Shown here: positions 43,994 to 53,067 of the stretch, piece after piece
Position numbering within the stretch: position 1 is the stretch's first letter
Layout: each line of letters starts with the position of its first letter
From: Sphingobacterium sp. UBA2700
GTDB taxonomy: Bacteria; Bacteroidota; Bacteroidia; Sphingobacteriales; Sphingobacteriaceae
Assembly: GCA_002354335.1 (NCBI GenBank)
Contig: DELI01000004.1
Coordinates: 151,551-215,550 of the forward strand
Direction of reading: 5' to 3'
Length of the DNA stretch: 64,000 nt
Notes under the pieces: generated by a model
Told to the model about the DNA's origin: nothing
Databases searched by the model: none
What the model saw: the letters and a program-made list of their open reading frames with translations, nothing else
Program-made: the position numbers and the translations under genes

Positions 43994-44557
43994 CTATACA
44001 GTCATGATATCTTTTTCTTTTAATTCAGCAAGTTGATCAACTTTTACAATATATGCATCCGTTAATTTTTGCACTTCGCCTTCACCGGCTTTGATTTCAT
44101 CTTCAGAAGCACCATCATTTTTCAATTTCTTGATAGCTTCGTTCGATTCTTTACGGATGTTACGAACTGTAACACGACCTTTCTCAGCTTCTTCCTTTAC
44201 TTTTTTCACTAGATCGCGACGACGTTCTTCTGTCAATGGAGGTACCACTAAACGAATGATATTACCGTCGTTTTGCGGATTCAAGCCGATGTTTGAGTCC
44301 ATAATTGCTTTCTCGATCGCAGAAAGTAAAGATTTTTCCCATGGCTGAATAACGATTGTTCTAGCATCAGTAGTATTGATGTTACTAACTTGCGACAAGG
44401 CTGTTGCAGATCCGTAGTAATCTACGAAGATACCATCAAGCATGCCTGGGCTAGCTTTTCCAGCACGTATTTTTGTAAGTTCAGACTCGGTATGCGCGAC
44501 TGCTTTAATCATTCCTTCTTTGCAATCGTCCAACTGAAGTGAAATTAATTCGTTCAT
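43994..44557 (-). CDS. frr: ribosome recycling factor
   Basis: A 187-aa protein that splits the post-termination ribosome with EF-G. It has the two-domain RRF layout: long helices with RKESNEAIKKLKNDG, and the beta domain around LSQVSNINTTDARTIVIQPW. It lies 31 bases downstream of pyrH, a very common pairing, and ends before a terminator. Confidence 0.96.
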   Translation of the reverse strand: MNELISLQLDDCKEGMIKAVAHTESELTKIRAGKASPGMLDGIFVDYYGSATALSQVSNINTTDARTIVIQPWEKSLLSAIEKAIMDSNIGLNPQNDGNIIRLVVPPLTEERRRDLVKKVKEEAEKGRVTVRNIRKESNEAIKKLKNDGASEDEIKAGEGEVQKLTDAYIVKVDQLAELKEKDIMTV

Positions 44558-44588
44558 ATCTTGAATATAATTTATCGTAAAAAATAGA

Positions 44589-45293
44589 TTAGCTTACAAT
44601 GGTACCAACGTGCTCGCCATTTGCTAGCTTCATTAAGTTGCCAGGCTTATTCATGTCGAATACGATGATAGGTAAGTTGTTTTCTTGACATAATGTGAAA
44701 GCGGTCATGTCCATAACGTTTAATCCTTTTTCATACACTTCAGTGAATGAAATATGATCAAATTTCTGAGCATTCGGGTCTTTCTCAGGATCCGCGGTGT
44801 AGATTCCATCGACGCGTGTTCCTTTTAATACAGCATCCGCGTTGATTTCAATAGCGCGTAATGAAGCTGCTGTATCTGTAGTGAAATAAGGGTTACCAGT
44901 TCCGGCACCGAAGATAACAATACGTCCTTTTTCTAAGTGACGAACTGCTCTTCTACGAATAAATGGTTCACAAATCTGCTCCATTTTAATCGCCGTTAGT
45001 AGACGGGTCTTCATTCCTTCTTTTTCCAAAGCATCTTGCAAAGCCATGCTATTGATAACGGTTGCTAACATGCCCATGTAATCAGCTTGTACACGGTCCA
45101 TTCCCGCTTTTTCAGCGCTTAAGCCACGGTAAATATTACCACCACCGATTACGATAGCGATTTCCATGCCTAGACTGTGAAGTTCTTGAATGTCTTTTGC
45201 GTATTGCTGAACGCGATTAATGTCGATTCCGTAGCTTTGTTCACCCATCAAAGCTTCTCCGCTGAGTTTTAGTAGGATGCGTTTGTATTTCAT
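44589..45293 (-). CDS. pyrH: UMP kinase
   Basis: A 234-aa amino-acid-kinase-fold enzyme that phosphorylates UMP to UDP. It begins [17 protein letters not shown] and includes GGGNIYRG and [13 protein letters not shown], the substrate loops. The ATG at 45293 is used because the in-frame ATG at 45317 falls at the predicted transcription start. The promoter (45351-45322) leads into pyrH-frr. Confidence 0.96.
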   Translation of the reverse strand: MKYKRILLKLSGEALMGEQSYGIDINRVQQYAKDIQELHSLGMEIAIVIGGGNIYRGLSAEKAGMDRVQADYMGMLATVINSMALQDALEKEGMKTRLLTAIKMEQICEPFIRRRAVRHLEKGRIVIFGAGTGNPYFTTDTAASLRAIEINADAVLKGTRVDGIYTADPEKDPNAQKFDHISFTEVYEKGLNVMDMTAFTLCQENNLPIIVFDMNKPGNLMKLANGEHVGTIVS

Positions 45294-45321
45294 ATTTGAT
45301 TTTTGGAGTATTTCCAAAAGC

Positions 45322-45351
45322 CAAAGATAGGATTTTTTAACATCGGTTAAA
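45322..45351 (-). promoter_or_regulatory. promoter of pyrH-frr
   Basis: On the minus strand TTTA (45351-45348), an 18-nt spacer, TATCTTTG (45329-45322). The -7 is perfect and the -33 has one mismatch. The leader would be about 22 bases. Confidence 0.5.
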
Positions 45352-46495
45352 CAGTTTTATTCTGATTTTTTAACGATTTGATTACTTGACGGTAAAACTC
45401 CTCGTACTTAGGAACTATTTTACTCAGTTCAAAATCCTGTGCCCTGACTAGAGCATTGGCCTTAAATTCAGCGAGTGTTGCATCGTTTTCAAGAATATGG
45501 ATCGCATTTTTAGCCATATCATCAATATCGCCGATATCGCTCAGGAAACCGCTGAATCCTTGTTTATTTAACTCCGGCAAACCGCCAGTATTGGATGAAA
45601 TAACAGGCACTTTACAGGCCATCGCTTCCAATGCCGCGAGTCCGAAGCTCTCCGATCCGGAAGGCATCAGAAACAAATCGGAGATCGATAATATCTCTTC
45701 GATAGCGTCCTGTTTCCCTAAGAAACGGATCACATCGCAGATACCTAGGTCGCGTGCTAATTCCTCCGCATTCCGACGCTCCGGGCCATCCCCAACCATT
45801 AATAGTTTACTTGGAATAACCTTGTTGACCTTTTCGAAAATACGCACGACATCTTCCACACGCTTTACTTTCCGGAAATTGGATGTATGAACCAATATAC
45901 GTTCGTTATTCGGTGCTATCGCTTTCTTGAAATGCTCATGATTCTTATTGCTGAAGCGTTGAAGATCGATAAAGTTCGGTATGACTTGAATATCTTTCGT
46001 AACATCAAAGTACTGCAGGGTTTGCTCTTTCAGGTTGTCCGAAACAGTCGTTACACCATCCGATTGATTGATCGAGAAAGTCACCACCGGGCTAAAGCTC
46101 TTGTCTTTACCTACCAGTGTGATATCCGTACCGTGCAAGGTTGTTACGACGGGAATATCAATTCCATAGGTCTTCAAGATCTGCTTTGCAAGGAATGCAA
46201 CCGAGGCATGTGGAATCGCATAATGCACATGCAGAAGATCTAATTTTTCAAAACGAACAACATCCACCATTTTGCTGGCTAGGGCTGTTTCGTAAGGGGG
46301 GAAGTCGAACAATGGGTATTGCGCCATAGAGACTTCGTGATAAAAAAGGTTTTCGGAAAAGAAATCCAAACGGGCAGGTTGGCTATATGTGATGAAATGT
46401 ACCTGATGCCCTTCGTTGGCTAATGCTTTTCCTAATTCTGTGGCAACCACCCCACTTCCACCAAATGTTGGATAACAGACAATTCCTATCTTCAT
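45347..46495 (-). CDS. bshA: N-acetylglucosaminyl-malate synthase BshA
   Basis: A 382-aa GT4-family glycosyltransferase for the first step of bacillithiol synthesis, joining GlcNAc to L-malate. It begins [20 protein letters not shown] and has the [18 protein letters not shown] and [21 protein letters not shown] elements of this family. The upstream in-frame start (46606) would add 37 hydrophobic residues and overlap the arfB start, so the ATG at 46495 is used. The bshB and bshC genes are not in the window. Confidence 0.92.
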   Translation of the reverse strand: MKIGIVCYPTFGGSGVVATELGKALANEGHQVHFITYSQPARLDFFSENLFYHEVSMAQYPLFDFPPYETALASKMVDVVRFEKLDLLHVHYAIPHASVAFLAKQILKTYGIDIPVVTTLHGTDITLVGKDKSFSPVVTFSINQSDGVTTVSDNLKEQTLQYFDVTKDIQVIPNFIDLQRFSNKNHEHFKKAIAPNNERILVHTSNFRKVKRVEDVVRIFEKVNKVIPSKLLMVGDGPERRNAEELARDLGICDVIRFLGKQDAIEEILSISDLFLMPSGSESFGLAALEAMACKVPVISSNTGGLPELNKQGFSGFLSDIGDIDDMAKNAIHILENDATLAEFKANALVRAQDFELSKIVPKYEEFYRQVIKSLKNQNKTV

Positions 46496-46587
46496 ACGTT
46501 TCGTTTTCTTCCATAAAGATAATGATGCTTTTATAAATCCGCAGGAATATTTTCCTATGAGGTAGAAATATTCTATTTTTATTACAA

Positions 46588-46995
46588 ATGAATGAACAAA
46601 CAACAAAACTGATCGAAGAGCTTCAATTTAAAACTTCAAGAGCGGGCGGAAAAGGAGGGCAGCATGTCAATAAAGTTTCTTCTAAGGTGATGCTTATCTG
46701 GAATGTTGATGCTTCTTCTATTTTTACCGACGAACAAAAGACCTTGCTCAAAGAGCGCCTAGCGAATAGAATCAATAAAGAAGGCGAACTATTGCTCGAC
46801 TCTTCAAGTGATCGAAGCCAGATTAAGAACAAAGAAATCGTTATTGAACGTTTTCTAAACATCCTAGACGATGCATTAAAGGTCGATAAACCCCGTATTC
46901 CGACCAAGATCCCCAAATCGAAAATTATTGCCCGGCTAGATCGTAAAAAGATGCAGTCTGATAAAAAAGCTGATCGGCGCTGGCGGCATGAATAG
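46588..46995 (+). CDS. arfB: ribosome-rescue peptidyl-tRNA hydrolase ArfB
   Basis: A 135-aa release-factor-like protein that frees stalled ribosomes. The catalytic GGQ is at residues 23-25 in SRAGGKGGQHVNKVSS, and a positively charged C-terminal tail (KSKIIARLDRKKMQSDKKAD) enters the mRNA channel. It lacks the codon-reading domain of RF1/RF2. It is divergent from bshA, with 92 bases between the starts. Confidence 0.93.
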   Translation: MNEQTTKLIEELQFKTSRAGGKGGQHVNKVSSKVMLIWNVDASSIFTDEQKTLLKERLANRINKEGELLLDSSSDRSQIKNKEIVIERFLNILDDALKVDKPRIPTKIPKSKIIARLDRKKMQSDKKADRRWRHE

Positions 46996-47118
46996 CATTT
47001 TCCACTCCTTCCATATTAAAACTTACCCCGCTTGATAAGCTGTTACAAGCTTAGTGCACCTGTCTTATGATTTTATAATCCTGATACATAAGGTGTTACG
47101 TGTTTAAACCGTTTTTAC

Positions 47119-47154
47119 AACTAATAATTTAGTTGTATAACTAAATTATTAGTT
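47119..47154. promoter_or_regulatory. perfect palindrome, probable BlaI operator
   Basis: AACTAATAATTTAGTT (47119-47134), spacer GTAT (47135-47138), AACTAAATTATTAGTT (47139-47154): 16-bp arms with no mismatch. It lies 63 bases before the blaI-type gene at 47217, in the only intergenic region of that operon. BlaI/MecI repressors bind dyads, so autoregulation is a reasonable inference. Confidence 0.6.
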
Positions 47155-47166
47155 ATACCTTAGTCT

Positions 47167-47180
47167 TATAATCGATTATA
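47167..47180. promoter_or_regulatory. second short palindrome before the BlaI-type gene
   Basis: TATAATCGATTATA is a perfect 14-bp palindrome 37 bases before the ATG at 47217. It may overlap the promoter of the regulator operon. Confidence 0.45.
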
Positions 47181-47216
47181 GGCAATATTGTCTTTTTATA
47201 ATTTATCAATACCAGT

Positions 47217-47588
47217 ATGGACGAATTAAAAGAACTTACGAAGGCTGAGGAGCAAATCATGCAAGCGCTTTGGGACCGTGACGGGGGATTTGTGAAAGAG
47301 ATCATCGATATGCTTCCCGAGCCGAAACCTGCTTATAATACTGTTTCAACCATTATTCGGATTCTTGAAACCAAGGGTTTTGTGGATCACGAGTCTTTCG
47401 GAAAGAGCCATCGCTACTTCCCGAAGATCCAGAAAGAAGAATACAAGAAGTTAATCACCGGAAAACTCTTGCAAGGCTATTTTGAGAATTCTGCCAGCAG
47501 CATGTTGTCTTTTTTTCTAGAAGAAAACAAGCTGGATGTCAAAGACATGGACGAAATCTTGAAATTAATACAAAAGCATAAATCTTAA
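47217..47588 (+). CDS. BlaI/MecI/CopY family transcriptional repressor
   Basis: A 123-aa winged-helix protein, LTKAEEQIMQALWDRDGGFV then TVSTIIRILETKGFV, of the BlaI/MecI type, with a helical C-terminal dimerisation half (about 75-123). Palindromic sites lie upstream (47119 and 47167). The M56 metallopeptidase follows 17 bases later and would be expected to inactivate the repressor. No beta-lactamase or copper gene is nearby, so the regulon is unknown. Confidence 0.92.
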   Translation: MDELKELTKAEEQIMQALWDRDGGFVKEIIDMLPEPKPAYNTVSTIIRILETKGFVDHESFGKSHRYFPKIQKEEYKKLITGKLLQGYFENSASSMLSFFLEENKLDVKDMDEILKLIQKHKS

Positions 47589-47605
47589 ACCCAACTATCG
47601 GAGCC

Positions 47606-48814
47606 ATGCTATACCTAATCCTTTCAAATATAGCGCTGATCGTATTTTTCCTAATCTATTGGTTAGGACTGCGAAAGCTTACATTTTTCCAATGGAACAG
47701 ATGGTTCCTATTGGGCAGCTTATTCATTGCATATTTAATTCCTTTGGGACTTTATATACAAGTGCCCATGCCGGAAATGATGATTATGGAGATCCCGGAA
47801 ATCACGATCGGGCCACATCAACAAGCTGTTGAAGCCAATCGAATATCGGCTAATCATTGGGAAATTCTGAGTATCCAGACCTTACATGCCATGTATTGGC
47901 TTGGGGTGGCTATATTCAGCGCCTGGTTCCTCTACCGAGTCGTGGCATTATTGAGGACGATCAGGGAAGGGTCTGCTAAGGGTAGTTTTTCTTTCTTCGG
48001 AAAGATTGTGCTGAGCAAGGAACTACAAGATGAGGATTTAAGGCAAGTACGAAATCATGAGCTCGAGCACGTCAAACAGGGACATTCGCTGGATATTATC
48101 TTATTAGAAATCTTTAGGCTTTTTAATTGGTTTAATCCAATCTATCCCATGTTGATTCGGGAGATGAAATTTGTGCATGAATGTATTGTCGACGAGAAAC
48201 ATGCGGACAATAAAGTTGCCTACGCCGAGCTCTTGCTGGCGCAGGCCATGAATACCAAAAGCGCCTTGCTGCAACACGAGTTTTCCAATAATTCATTATT
48301 GAAAAATAGAATCACTATGTTATTTAAAGAAAAAACAGCCTATAAATTTAAGGCAACATACCTTTTAACCCTTCCTGCCAGTTTATTTATGCTTTTCCTT
48401 GTGGTAAATTGTAAACAGGAAGAACAGAAAGCAGAGCCAAAAGTGGAAAAGATTACTTTACAGGATGTACCAGAGGAACGGAAATATGAGGGGTTACTTA
48501 TTGACAATCCCGAGATACTAGCGGATTATCCCGGTGGCATCGATAATTTCCGAAAATTTGTACAAGAAACCTATACTTATCCGCAAGCTGCAATTGATGC
48601 CGCTGTAAGAGGAAAAGTAGTCGCAAATTTTATCATTGGTTCAGATGGTGAGATCTCTAATATCCTTATTACGGAGGATTTAGGACATGGAACGGGCGAG
48701 GCATTGATCGCTGCGATCGAGAAAGCGGAGAAATGGAAACCTGCTATTCAAGATGGAAAGGCCGTAGCCTCACGCTTTATGATTCCGTTAAGATTAGACC
48801 TTTCCCAACAATAA
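47606..48814 (+). CDS. M56 (BlaR1-like) membrane metallopeptidase with TonB-like C-terminus
   Basis: A 402-aa sensor protease: three membrane segments in the N-terminal half (about 1-22, 33-52 and 95-113), zinc site HELEH at 151-155 in NHELEHVKQGH, a fourth segment (about 250-268), then a periplasmic part (about 270-402). The last ~90 residues (YPGGIDNFRKFV, GKVVANFIIGSDG, AIEKAEKWKPA) match the TonB C-terminal fold. A penicillin-binding sensor domain is absent, so it is not a classical BlaR1. It follows the BlaI-type gene in one operon. Confidence 0.9.
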   Translation: MLYLILSNIALIVFFLIYWLGLRKLTFFQWNRWFLLGSLFIAYLIPLGLYIQVPMPEMMIMEIPEITIGPHQQAVEANRISANHWEILSIQTLHAMYWLGVAIFSAWFLYRVVALLRTIREGSAKGSFSFFGKIVLSKELQDEDLRQVRNHELEHVKQGHSLDIILLEIFRLFNWFNPIYPMLIREMKFVHECIVDEKHADNKVAYAELLLAQAMNTKSALLQHEFSNNSLLKNRITMLFKEKTAYKFKATYLLTLPASLFMLFLVVNCKQEEQKAEPKVEKITLQDVPEERKYEGLLIDNPEILADYPGGIDNFRKFVQETYTYPQAAIDAAVRGKVVANFIIGSDGEISNILITEDLGHGTGEALIAAIEKAEKWKPAIQDGKAVASRFMIPLRLDLSQQ

Positions 48815-48823
48815 AACTTTATT

Positions 48824-48871
48824 GGCTTTGCAAATGGTACCTTTTGGTACGACTTCTTTGCAAAGCCTTTT
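48824..48871 (+). terminator. terminator of the BlaI/M56 operon
   Basis: GGCTTTGCAAA (48824-48834) pairs with TTTGCAAAGCC (48857-48867), and an inner hairpin GTACC-TTTT-GGTAC (48837-48850) sits in the loop. Four T follow. Confidence 0.75.
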
Positions 48872-48876
48872 CAATT

Positions 48877-49152
48877 TTAAAATCCTCCCTTCAACAATCT
48901 TAGCTCTTGTTGCAATTTCTCGATACGATCGATCAAATTCTGTACGACTTCGATGCCCTGCACATTAAGTTCTAACTCATAATGCCAGTTAGAGAAGCGC
49001 TGTATCTGCTGTATTTGCTCCTCTTCAATAAACTCCGTTTCCTCTTCGATGATAATCTCAATCAGGCCATTCTGATGTAATTCCTGAATAAATGTCCGTT
49101 CAATCTTATTCGATCGGCAGATATCAATCACCTTAAATAATGTCTTTTCCAT
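48877..49152 (-). CDS. cbpM: chaperone modulator CbpM
   Basis: A 91-aa MerR-like small protein that in other bacteria inhibits CbpA. The family features are a short DNA-binding-like N-terminal region (IDICRSNKIERTFIQELHQ) and a Leu/Glu-rich C-terminal helix. It lies 3 bases after the cbpA stop codon, the normal arrangement. Confidence 0.86.
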   Translation of the reverse strand: MEKTLFKVIDICRSNKIERTFIQELHQNGLIEIIIEEETEFIEEEQIQQIQRFSNWHYELELNVQGIEVVQNLIDRIEKLQQELRLLKGGF

Positions 49153-49155
49153 AGC

Positions 49156-50082
49156 TTACTTTGTTGAGTCTGCAAATTGTTGAACAAGTTTCTTTTGCTC
49201 ATCCGTCAAATTTGTTGGAAGTTTCACGTGAACCTCAGCGTATAGATCGCCAAACTCACCTTCCTTCTTATAAACAGGATATCCCTTACCCTTTAACCGA
49301 ATCTTTGCGCCGTTTTGTGTTTCCGCCTTGATTTTTACATTTATCTTGCCGGTCAGCGTATTGACGATAGTCTCTCCACCGAGTAGCGCCGTTGCTAAAT
49401 CAATCGAGATATTAGTATAAAGATCGTTTCCTCTGCGCTGGAAGTTAGGGTCCCCCTTAATGCTAAACGTGATATACAGGTCGCCATTTGGCCCTCCATT
49501 CATTCCCTCGCCGCCTTGCCCTTTCAATCGGATCTTCTGTCCATCTTCTACTCCCGCGGGAATAGTGATACGAATATTTTTTCCGTTGACAGTGAAAGTT
49601 TGCTGATGCGTCTGAGAGGCTTGTAGAAGGGTCAATTCTAAGCTTGTGTTATAGTCTTGCCCTCTAAAGCCGGCACTTCTGCGGTTGGAGCCGCGCCCTG
49701 AAAAACGGCTACCAAAAAGTTCTTCAAAGAAATCCGAATATTCACCTGTATCATAATTACCGTCGTAGTTGAAATCATAGCCCTGGAAAGGGTTCTGTCT
49801 CCCAGCTCCGGCATTAGAACGTCCATATTGCTGCTGCGCCTTTTCATACTCTTCGCCATGTTTCCAGTTTTCACCGTACTGATCATATTTCTTACGCTTT
49901 TCTGGATCAGTCAGCACCTCGTTGGCCTCGTTGATTTCTTGGAATTTCTTCTTAGCCTCCTCGTCGTTCGGATTCAAATCAGGATGAAACTTGCGGGCAA
50001 GTTTTCTATACGCTTTTTTGATATCGTCCTGGCTGGCTGTTTTATCCAATCCTAATACTTTATAGTAATCTAAAAACGCCAT
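49156..50082 (-). CDS. cbpA: DnaJ-type co-chaperone CbpA
   Basis: A 308-aa Hsp40 with a J domain (1-70, HPD in [10 protein letters not shown]), a Gly/Phe/Asn-rich linker (about 75-135) and two C-terminal substrate-binding sub-domains. The zinc-finger repeats of DnaJ are absent, so it is the CbpA type. It works with DnaK and is followed by cbpM. Confidence 0.92.
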   Translation of the reverse strand: MAFLDYYKVLGLDKTASQDDIKKAYRKLARKFHPDLNPNDEEAKKKFQEINEANEVLTDPEKRKKYDQYGENWKHGEEYEKAQQQYGRSNAGAGRQNPFQGYDFNYDGNYDTGEYSDFFEELFGSRFSGRGSNRRSAGFRGQDYNTSLELTLLQASQTHQQTFTVNGKNIRITIPAGVEDGQKIRLKGQGGEGMNGGPNGDLYITFSIKGDPNFQRRGNDLYTNISIDLATALLGGETIVNTLTGKINVKIKAETQNGAKIRLKGKGYPVYKKEGEFGDLYAEVHVKLPTNLTDEQKKLVQQFADSTK

Positions 50083-50143
50083 ATATCTTTTTGATTTATT
50101 TTAAAACTTTCACGATCCCCTAGAAACAGCAACAAGAACAAAT

Positions 50144-50332
50144 CTTCTTGATAGCCATTGAAAACAAACACTTATCAAAACCTTTCATTTTTCCATTGAA
50201 ACACAAACAAGAATGAAAGCTCTTGATAGCCATTAAAACAAACACTTATCAAAACCTTTCATTTTTCCATTGAAACATAAACAAGAATGAAAGCTCTTGA
50301 TAGCCATTAAAACAAGCACTTATCAAAAAAAC
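50144..50332. repeat. tandem repeat, about 75-nt unit, 2.4 copies
   Basis: CTTGATAGCC begins at 50147, 50222 and 50296 (periods of 75 and 74). The unit contains TGAAAGCTCTTGATAG and CTTATCAAAACCTTTCA, which can pair with each other across the unit. A further single copy in the opposite orientation lies at 38325-38392. This fills most of the gap between cbpA and ferritin (50083-50455); the rest is AT-rich, and no promoter was recognised. Confidence 0.8.
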
Positions 50333-50455
50333 AAGCAGTCTGCACAATTGTTTCTATGGAGTCCTATCAAATTTACAACCTTCGTGGGGATTAAAAAAGT
50401 CTAAAAATTGAAACAATATAAGATAGCTACTGTTCAATAATAAAAAGCTGAAGCT

Positions 50456-51010
50456 ATGAACACGAATAGACTTTCAAAGGCGATGGAAACATCCCTGATC
50501 AAACAGATGACAAAAGAAAACCAAGCCTCACAGATTTATTTGGCGTTGGGGATTTGGGCCGATACAAAAGGCTATGGTGGTATTGCAAATTTTCTTTTCC
50601 GTCATGCGCAGGAAGAGCGAAATCATATGATCAAGATTATGATGTACATTTTGGAGCGTGGGGGAGAGCCCAAGGTAGAAGCGGTGGAAGCACCAAGCAA
50701 ACTGCCGAAAACGATTACCGAGTGTTTTAACATGGTGTTCGAACATGAAGTGGATAATACCAACGCAATCTACAATTTGGTGAATCAGTCGATGGACGAG
50801 AAAGATTGGGCGACTTGGAACTTTGCGCAGTGGTTCGTGAAGGAGCAAATTGAAGAAGAAAAACTGGCGCTTCAATTAATCGATAAATTGAAGATTGCCG
50901 GTGGTGATCGCGCTTCGGATGAGTCTCTTTTCAATTTGGACAAATTCCTAGAAAATGCACCCGATGAGGTAACATTGGCTAGAGAATCAACTGCTGAAAA
51001 CCCAGAATAA
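50456..51010 (+). CDS. ftnA: ferritin
   Basis: A 184-aa ferritin that stores iron as a 24-subunit shell. Diiron ligands lie in YLALGIWADTKGY, QEERNHMIKIMMYILERGG, and FEHEVDN/EQIEEEKLAL of the four-helix bundle. It is monocistronic. The stop is followed by a stem (51039-51064). Confidence 0.93.
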   Translation: MNTNRLSKAMETSLIKQMTKENQASQIYLALGIWADTKGYGGIANFLFRHAQEERNHMIKIMMYILERGGEPKVEAVEAPSKLPKTITECFNMVFEHEVDNTNAIYNLVNQSMDEKDWATWNFAQWFVKEQIEEEKLALQLIDKLKIAGGDRASDESLFNLDKFLENAPDEVTLARESTAENPE

Positions 51011-51038
51011 AAAAGTTCTCTATTAATCTTAATAATGT

Positions 51039-51073
51039 AGGGTTGGGCGCTTGCGTCCAACCCTATGCTTTTT
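51039..51073 (+). terminator. probable terminator of the ferritin gene
   Basis: AGGGTTGGGCGC (51039-51050) pairs with GCGTCCAACCCT (51053-51064) over 12 bp with one G-U, and CTTTTT follows a few bases later. The T-run is offset, so this is weaker than the others. Confidence 0.55.
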
Positions 51074-51136
51074 AAAGACTTTTAAACAAATTTATCAATC
51101 TACTGATAAGCTGGATGATAAGATGAGGGTTCATAG

Positions 51137-51922
51137 CTATTGTTTTTTAACGTTTCGCTCGTTGTAGTAATCCGTATTTCCGGTCAATATAAGTTTCCCG
51201 AAGGTTTTTAATCCTAGAGGATGAATAATATTACTGCGACCCTGTAGTTTGATGTTCGCCGTATCGGCAACATAGGATTCTAAGAAATCCAATCGTGCGT
51301 TGTTAAGTGTCGCGTCGAAGTGGGCAAATGAAAAGGTTACTAAACGAATGACGGATTCTTCCTTTCCAACCAGTTGGAACTTCGGGTCTAAATACTCTTG
51401 AGCGCCTGCTTCTCCCCATAATTGGAGATTGCTGCCTTTTCCTACAATTACTTTGTTGAGCCCCTGGAATACGCTGTCTGCCGAAATGATTGACATGGTG
51501 CCCTGGATATTGTTAAGCGTAATGGTCTTGCTGGATAAGCTGTCCAAATCAATATCATAATGTTGTGTACTTAGACCGCTTAAGGTGATCGTCATCGTAT
51601 TTCCTTTGATAACCGAGTTTACGTCTTTTTTATAATAATAATTTGATCTGCTAATCTCGTTCTTCCCTTTGTTCGTAACGCGAACATTAGCGTGGTTGGC
51701 CTTATCAGTGCCGTTGATCACAATATGTTCAATATGGTTAAGAGACACTGGTTTTGCCGTTTCAGGCTCGCTAAAGCGCATCATAAAGGAAGAGATCGGG
51801 TCCGCAGGTTCCTTTGATATCTCGTCTTTAATAAGGATAGTACCCGTCAAGGGGCGAAGAACAAAAAAGCAAAGGAATAAGGTTAACCCCGTGGCGATAA
51901 TTATAATGGTGGACTTTTTCAT
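51137..51922 (-). CDS. membrane-anchored protein with a beta-rich GIN-like domain
   Basis: A 261-aa protein with one N-terminal membrane segment (about 5-24) and a repetitive beta-rich part (ITLNNIQGTMSIISADSVF and similar strands) resembling the DUF2807/GIN head domain. That assignment is tentative. It is the last gene of a four-gene operon (ABC ATPase, permease, GntR, this) and overlaps the GntR stop by 4 bases, so it probably acts with the transporter at the envelope. Confidence 0.68.
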   Translation of the reverse strand: MKKSTIIIIATGLTLFLCFFVLRPLTGTILIKDEISKEPADPISSFMMRFSEPETAKPVSLNHIEHIVINGTDKANHANVRVTNKGKNEISRSNYYYKKDVNSVIKGNTMTITLSGLSTQHYDIDLDSLSSKTITLNNIQGTMSIISADSVFQGLNKVIVGKGSNLQLWGEAGAQEYLDPKFQLVGKEESVIRLVTFSFAHFDATLNNARLDFLESYVADTANIKLQGRSNIIHPLGLKTFGKLILTGNTDYYNERNVKKQ

Positions 51923-52278
51923 AATTCTATAGCGTTATATAAGTCGGTTATTTCATCGATTGATATGTTTAACAATTTCGCTGTCTGCAAAAATCGCGGC
52001 GCTTCTTGTTCCAAAAAGCTTTCCTTGCGCAGGCGGATAATTTGATCCTGAGCATCCTCTGCAACAAAAAAACCTAAGCCTCTTTTATTGAAGATGATTT
52101 CATCCTGTTGCAGTTTTTCATAAGAGCGCATAATGGTATTCGGGTTGACCTCCAAGGTTGCACCCAGGTCACGAACCGATAGGATTTTCTCTCCCGCAAC
52201 CCATTCCTTTTTCAGGATCTTCTCCATCACCAGATCGATGATCTGTTGATAAATGGGTTTGTCATTTGTAAACTGCAT
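51919..52278 (-). CDS. GntR-family (YtrA-type) regulator
   Basis: A 119-aa short GntR protein: winged helix-turn-helix at 10-75 (ILKKEWVAGEKILSVRDLGA, then EVNPNTIMRSYEKL), with only a brief C-terminal extension, as in the YtrA subfamily. Such regulators sit with ABC transporters, as here. A perfect palindrome at the operon promoter (53894-53919) is the likely operator. It overlaps the next gene by 4 bases and directly follows the permease. Confidence 0.92.
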   Translation of the reverse strand: MQFTNDKPIYQQIIDLVMEKILKKEWVAGEKILSVRDLGATLEVNPNTIMRSYEKLQQDEIIFNKRGLGFFVAEDAQDQIIRLRKESFLEQEAPRFLQTAKLLNISIDEITDLYNAIEL

Positions 52279-53067
52279 TTAAACCTCCTTCTCTTTTAAT
52301 AAAAAATAAAAACCCACGTAACAGGCTAATGACGCTAGTAATAAGGCGACAAGCGGGAATAGCTCCACATAAGATTCGTTGTTGATGTAGTAGGTAGTAC
52401 CCGACCATACCTTTTCGAGAATTAAGGCGCCAATAATAACAGCCACCGTATAAATGCCGATAAACTTTAAAAGACTATATTTTCTGAAATAGAGCAGCGC
52501 ATACAGATATATCGGTAACAAGGCAAAAAAGAACCCTCCGAACTTCAATAAGGAATAGTTGATGTTAGCATTGTTTAGAATGCTGTTTTCGCGTATTCCT
52601 TCATATAAATAGCCCAATTTATCGAACGCTTCCGTACATACCTCCATATAACGAGTTTGCAAATAAACTTGCATCAAATAGTTCAGCAACATGATGATTA
52701 AGAGATTGGACACATAAATGATTGCCGCTGTGAACAAATAGGCTAAATAACGTTGAGCAGGACTCACCGGAAGGGTGAGTTCGTAGGACTTATAGTACAA
52801 TTTGGATAAGAAAAGTAAATGTATTAGAGGTAAAACCCCTACAAGGATAAGGCTGAGATCATAAAAAGTGTATTTTGCCAACTCCATAGCAGCATTATAG
52901 TCTACCGCTCCAGATGAGCTGATCGTATTGTCCAATAAACCGAAAATCTCATTTTCGGATAAGAGGAATACACCAACAAATCCAATCGTCGCTAGTAGCG
53001 GAATCGAGAATAATAAATAACGATTTCCTAACAAGATGCTCTTTGTGTATAAAAGGGAGGTTCTCAT
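52279..53067 (-). CDS. ABC transporter membrane protein
   Basis: A 262-aa integral membrane protein with about six segments (near 15-35, 72-92, 105-130, 175-190, 200-215 and 238-255). It has no nucleotide-binding motif. It overlaps the ATPase stop by 4 bases (ATGA type) and is followed directly by the GntR gene. The substrate is unknown; relatives export antibiotics or envelope compounds. Confidence 0.83.
   Translation of the reverse strand: MRTSLLYTKSILLGNRYLLFSIPLLATIGFVGVFLLSENEIFGLLDNTISSSGAVDYNAAMELAKYTFYDLSLILVGVLPLIHLLFLSKLYYKSYELTLPVSPAQRYLAYLFTAAIIYVSNLLIIMLLNYLMQVYLQTRYMEVCTEAFDKLGYLYEGIRENSILNNANINYSLLKFGGFFFALLPIYLYALLYFRKYSLLKFIGIYTVAVIIGALILEKVWSGTTYYINNESYVELFPLVALLLASLACYVGFYFLLKEKEV

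Noticed and set aside
46496..46606. 37-residue N-terminal extension of BshA
   Set aside because: It would put hydrophobic residues before the Rossmann motif and overlap the arfB start. The ATG at 46495 matches the family.
49156..50082. DnaJ proper
   Set aside because: It lacks the cysteine repeats of the DnaJ zinc finger and is followed by cbpM; it is CbpA.
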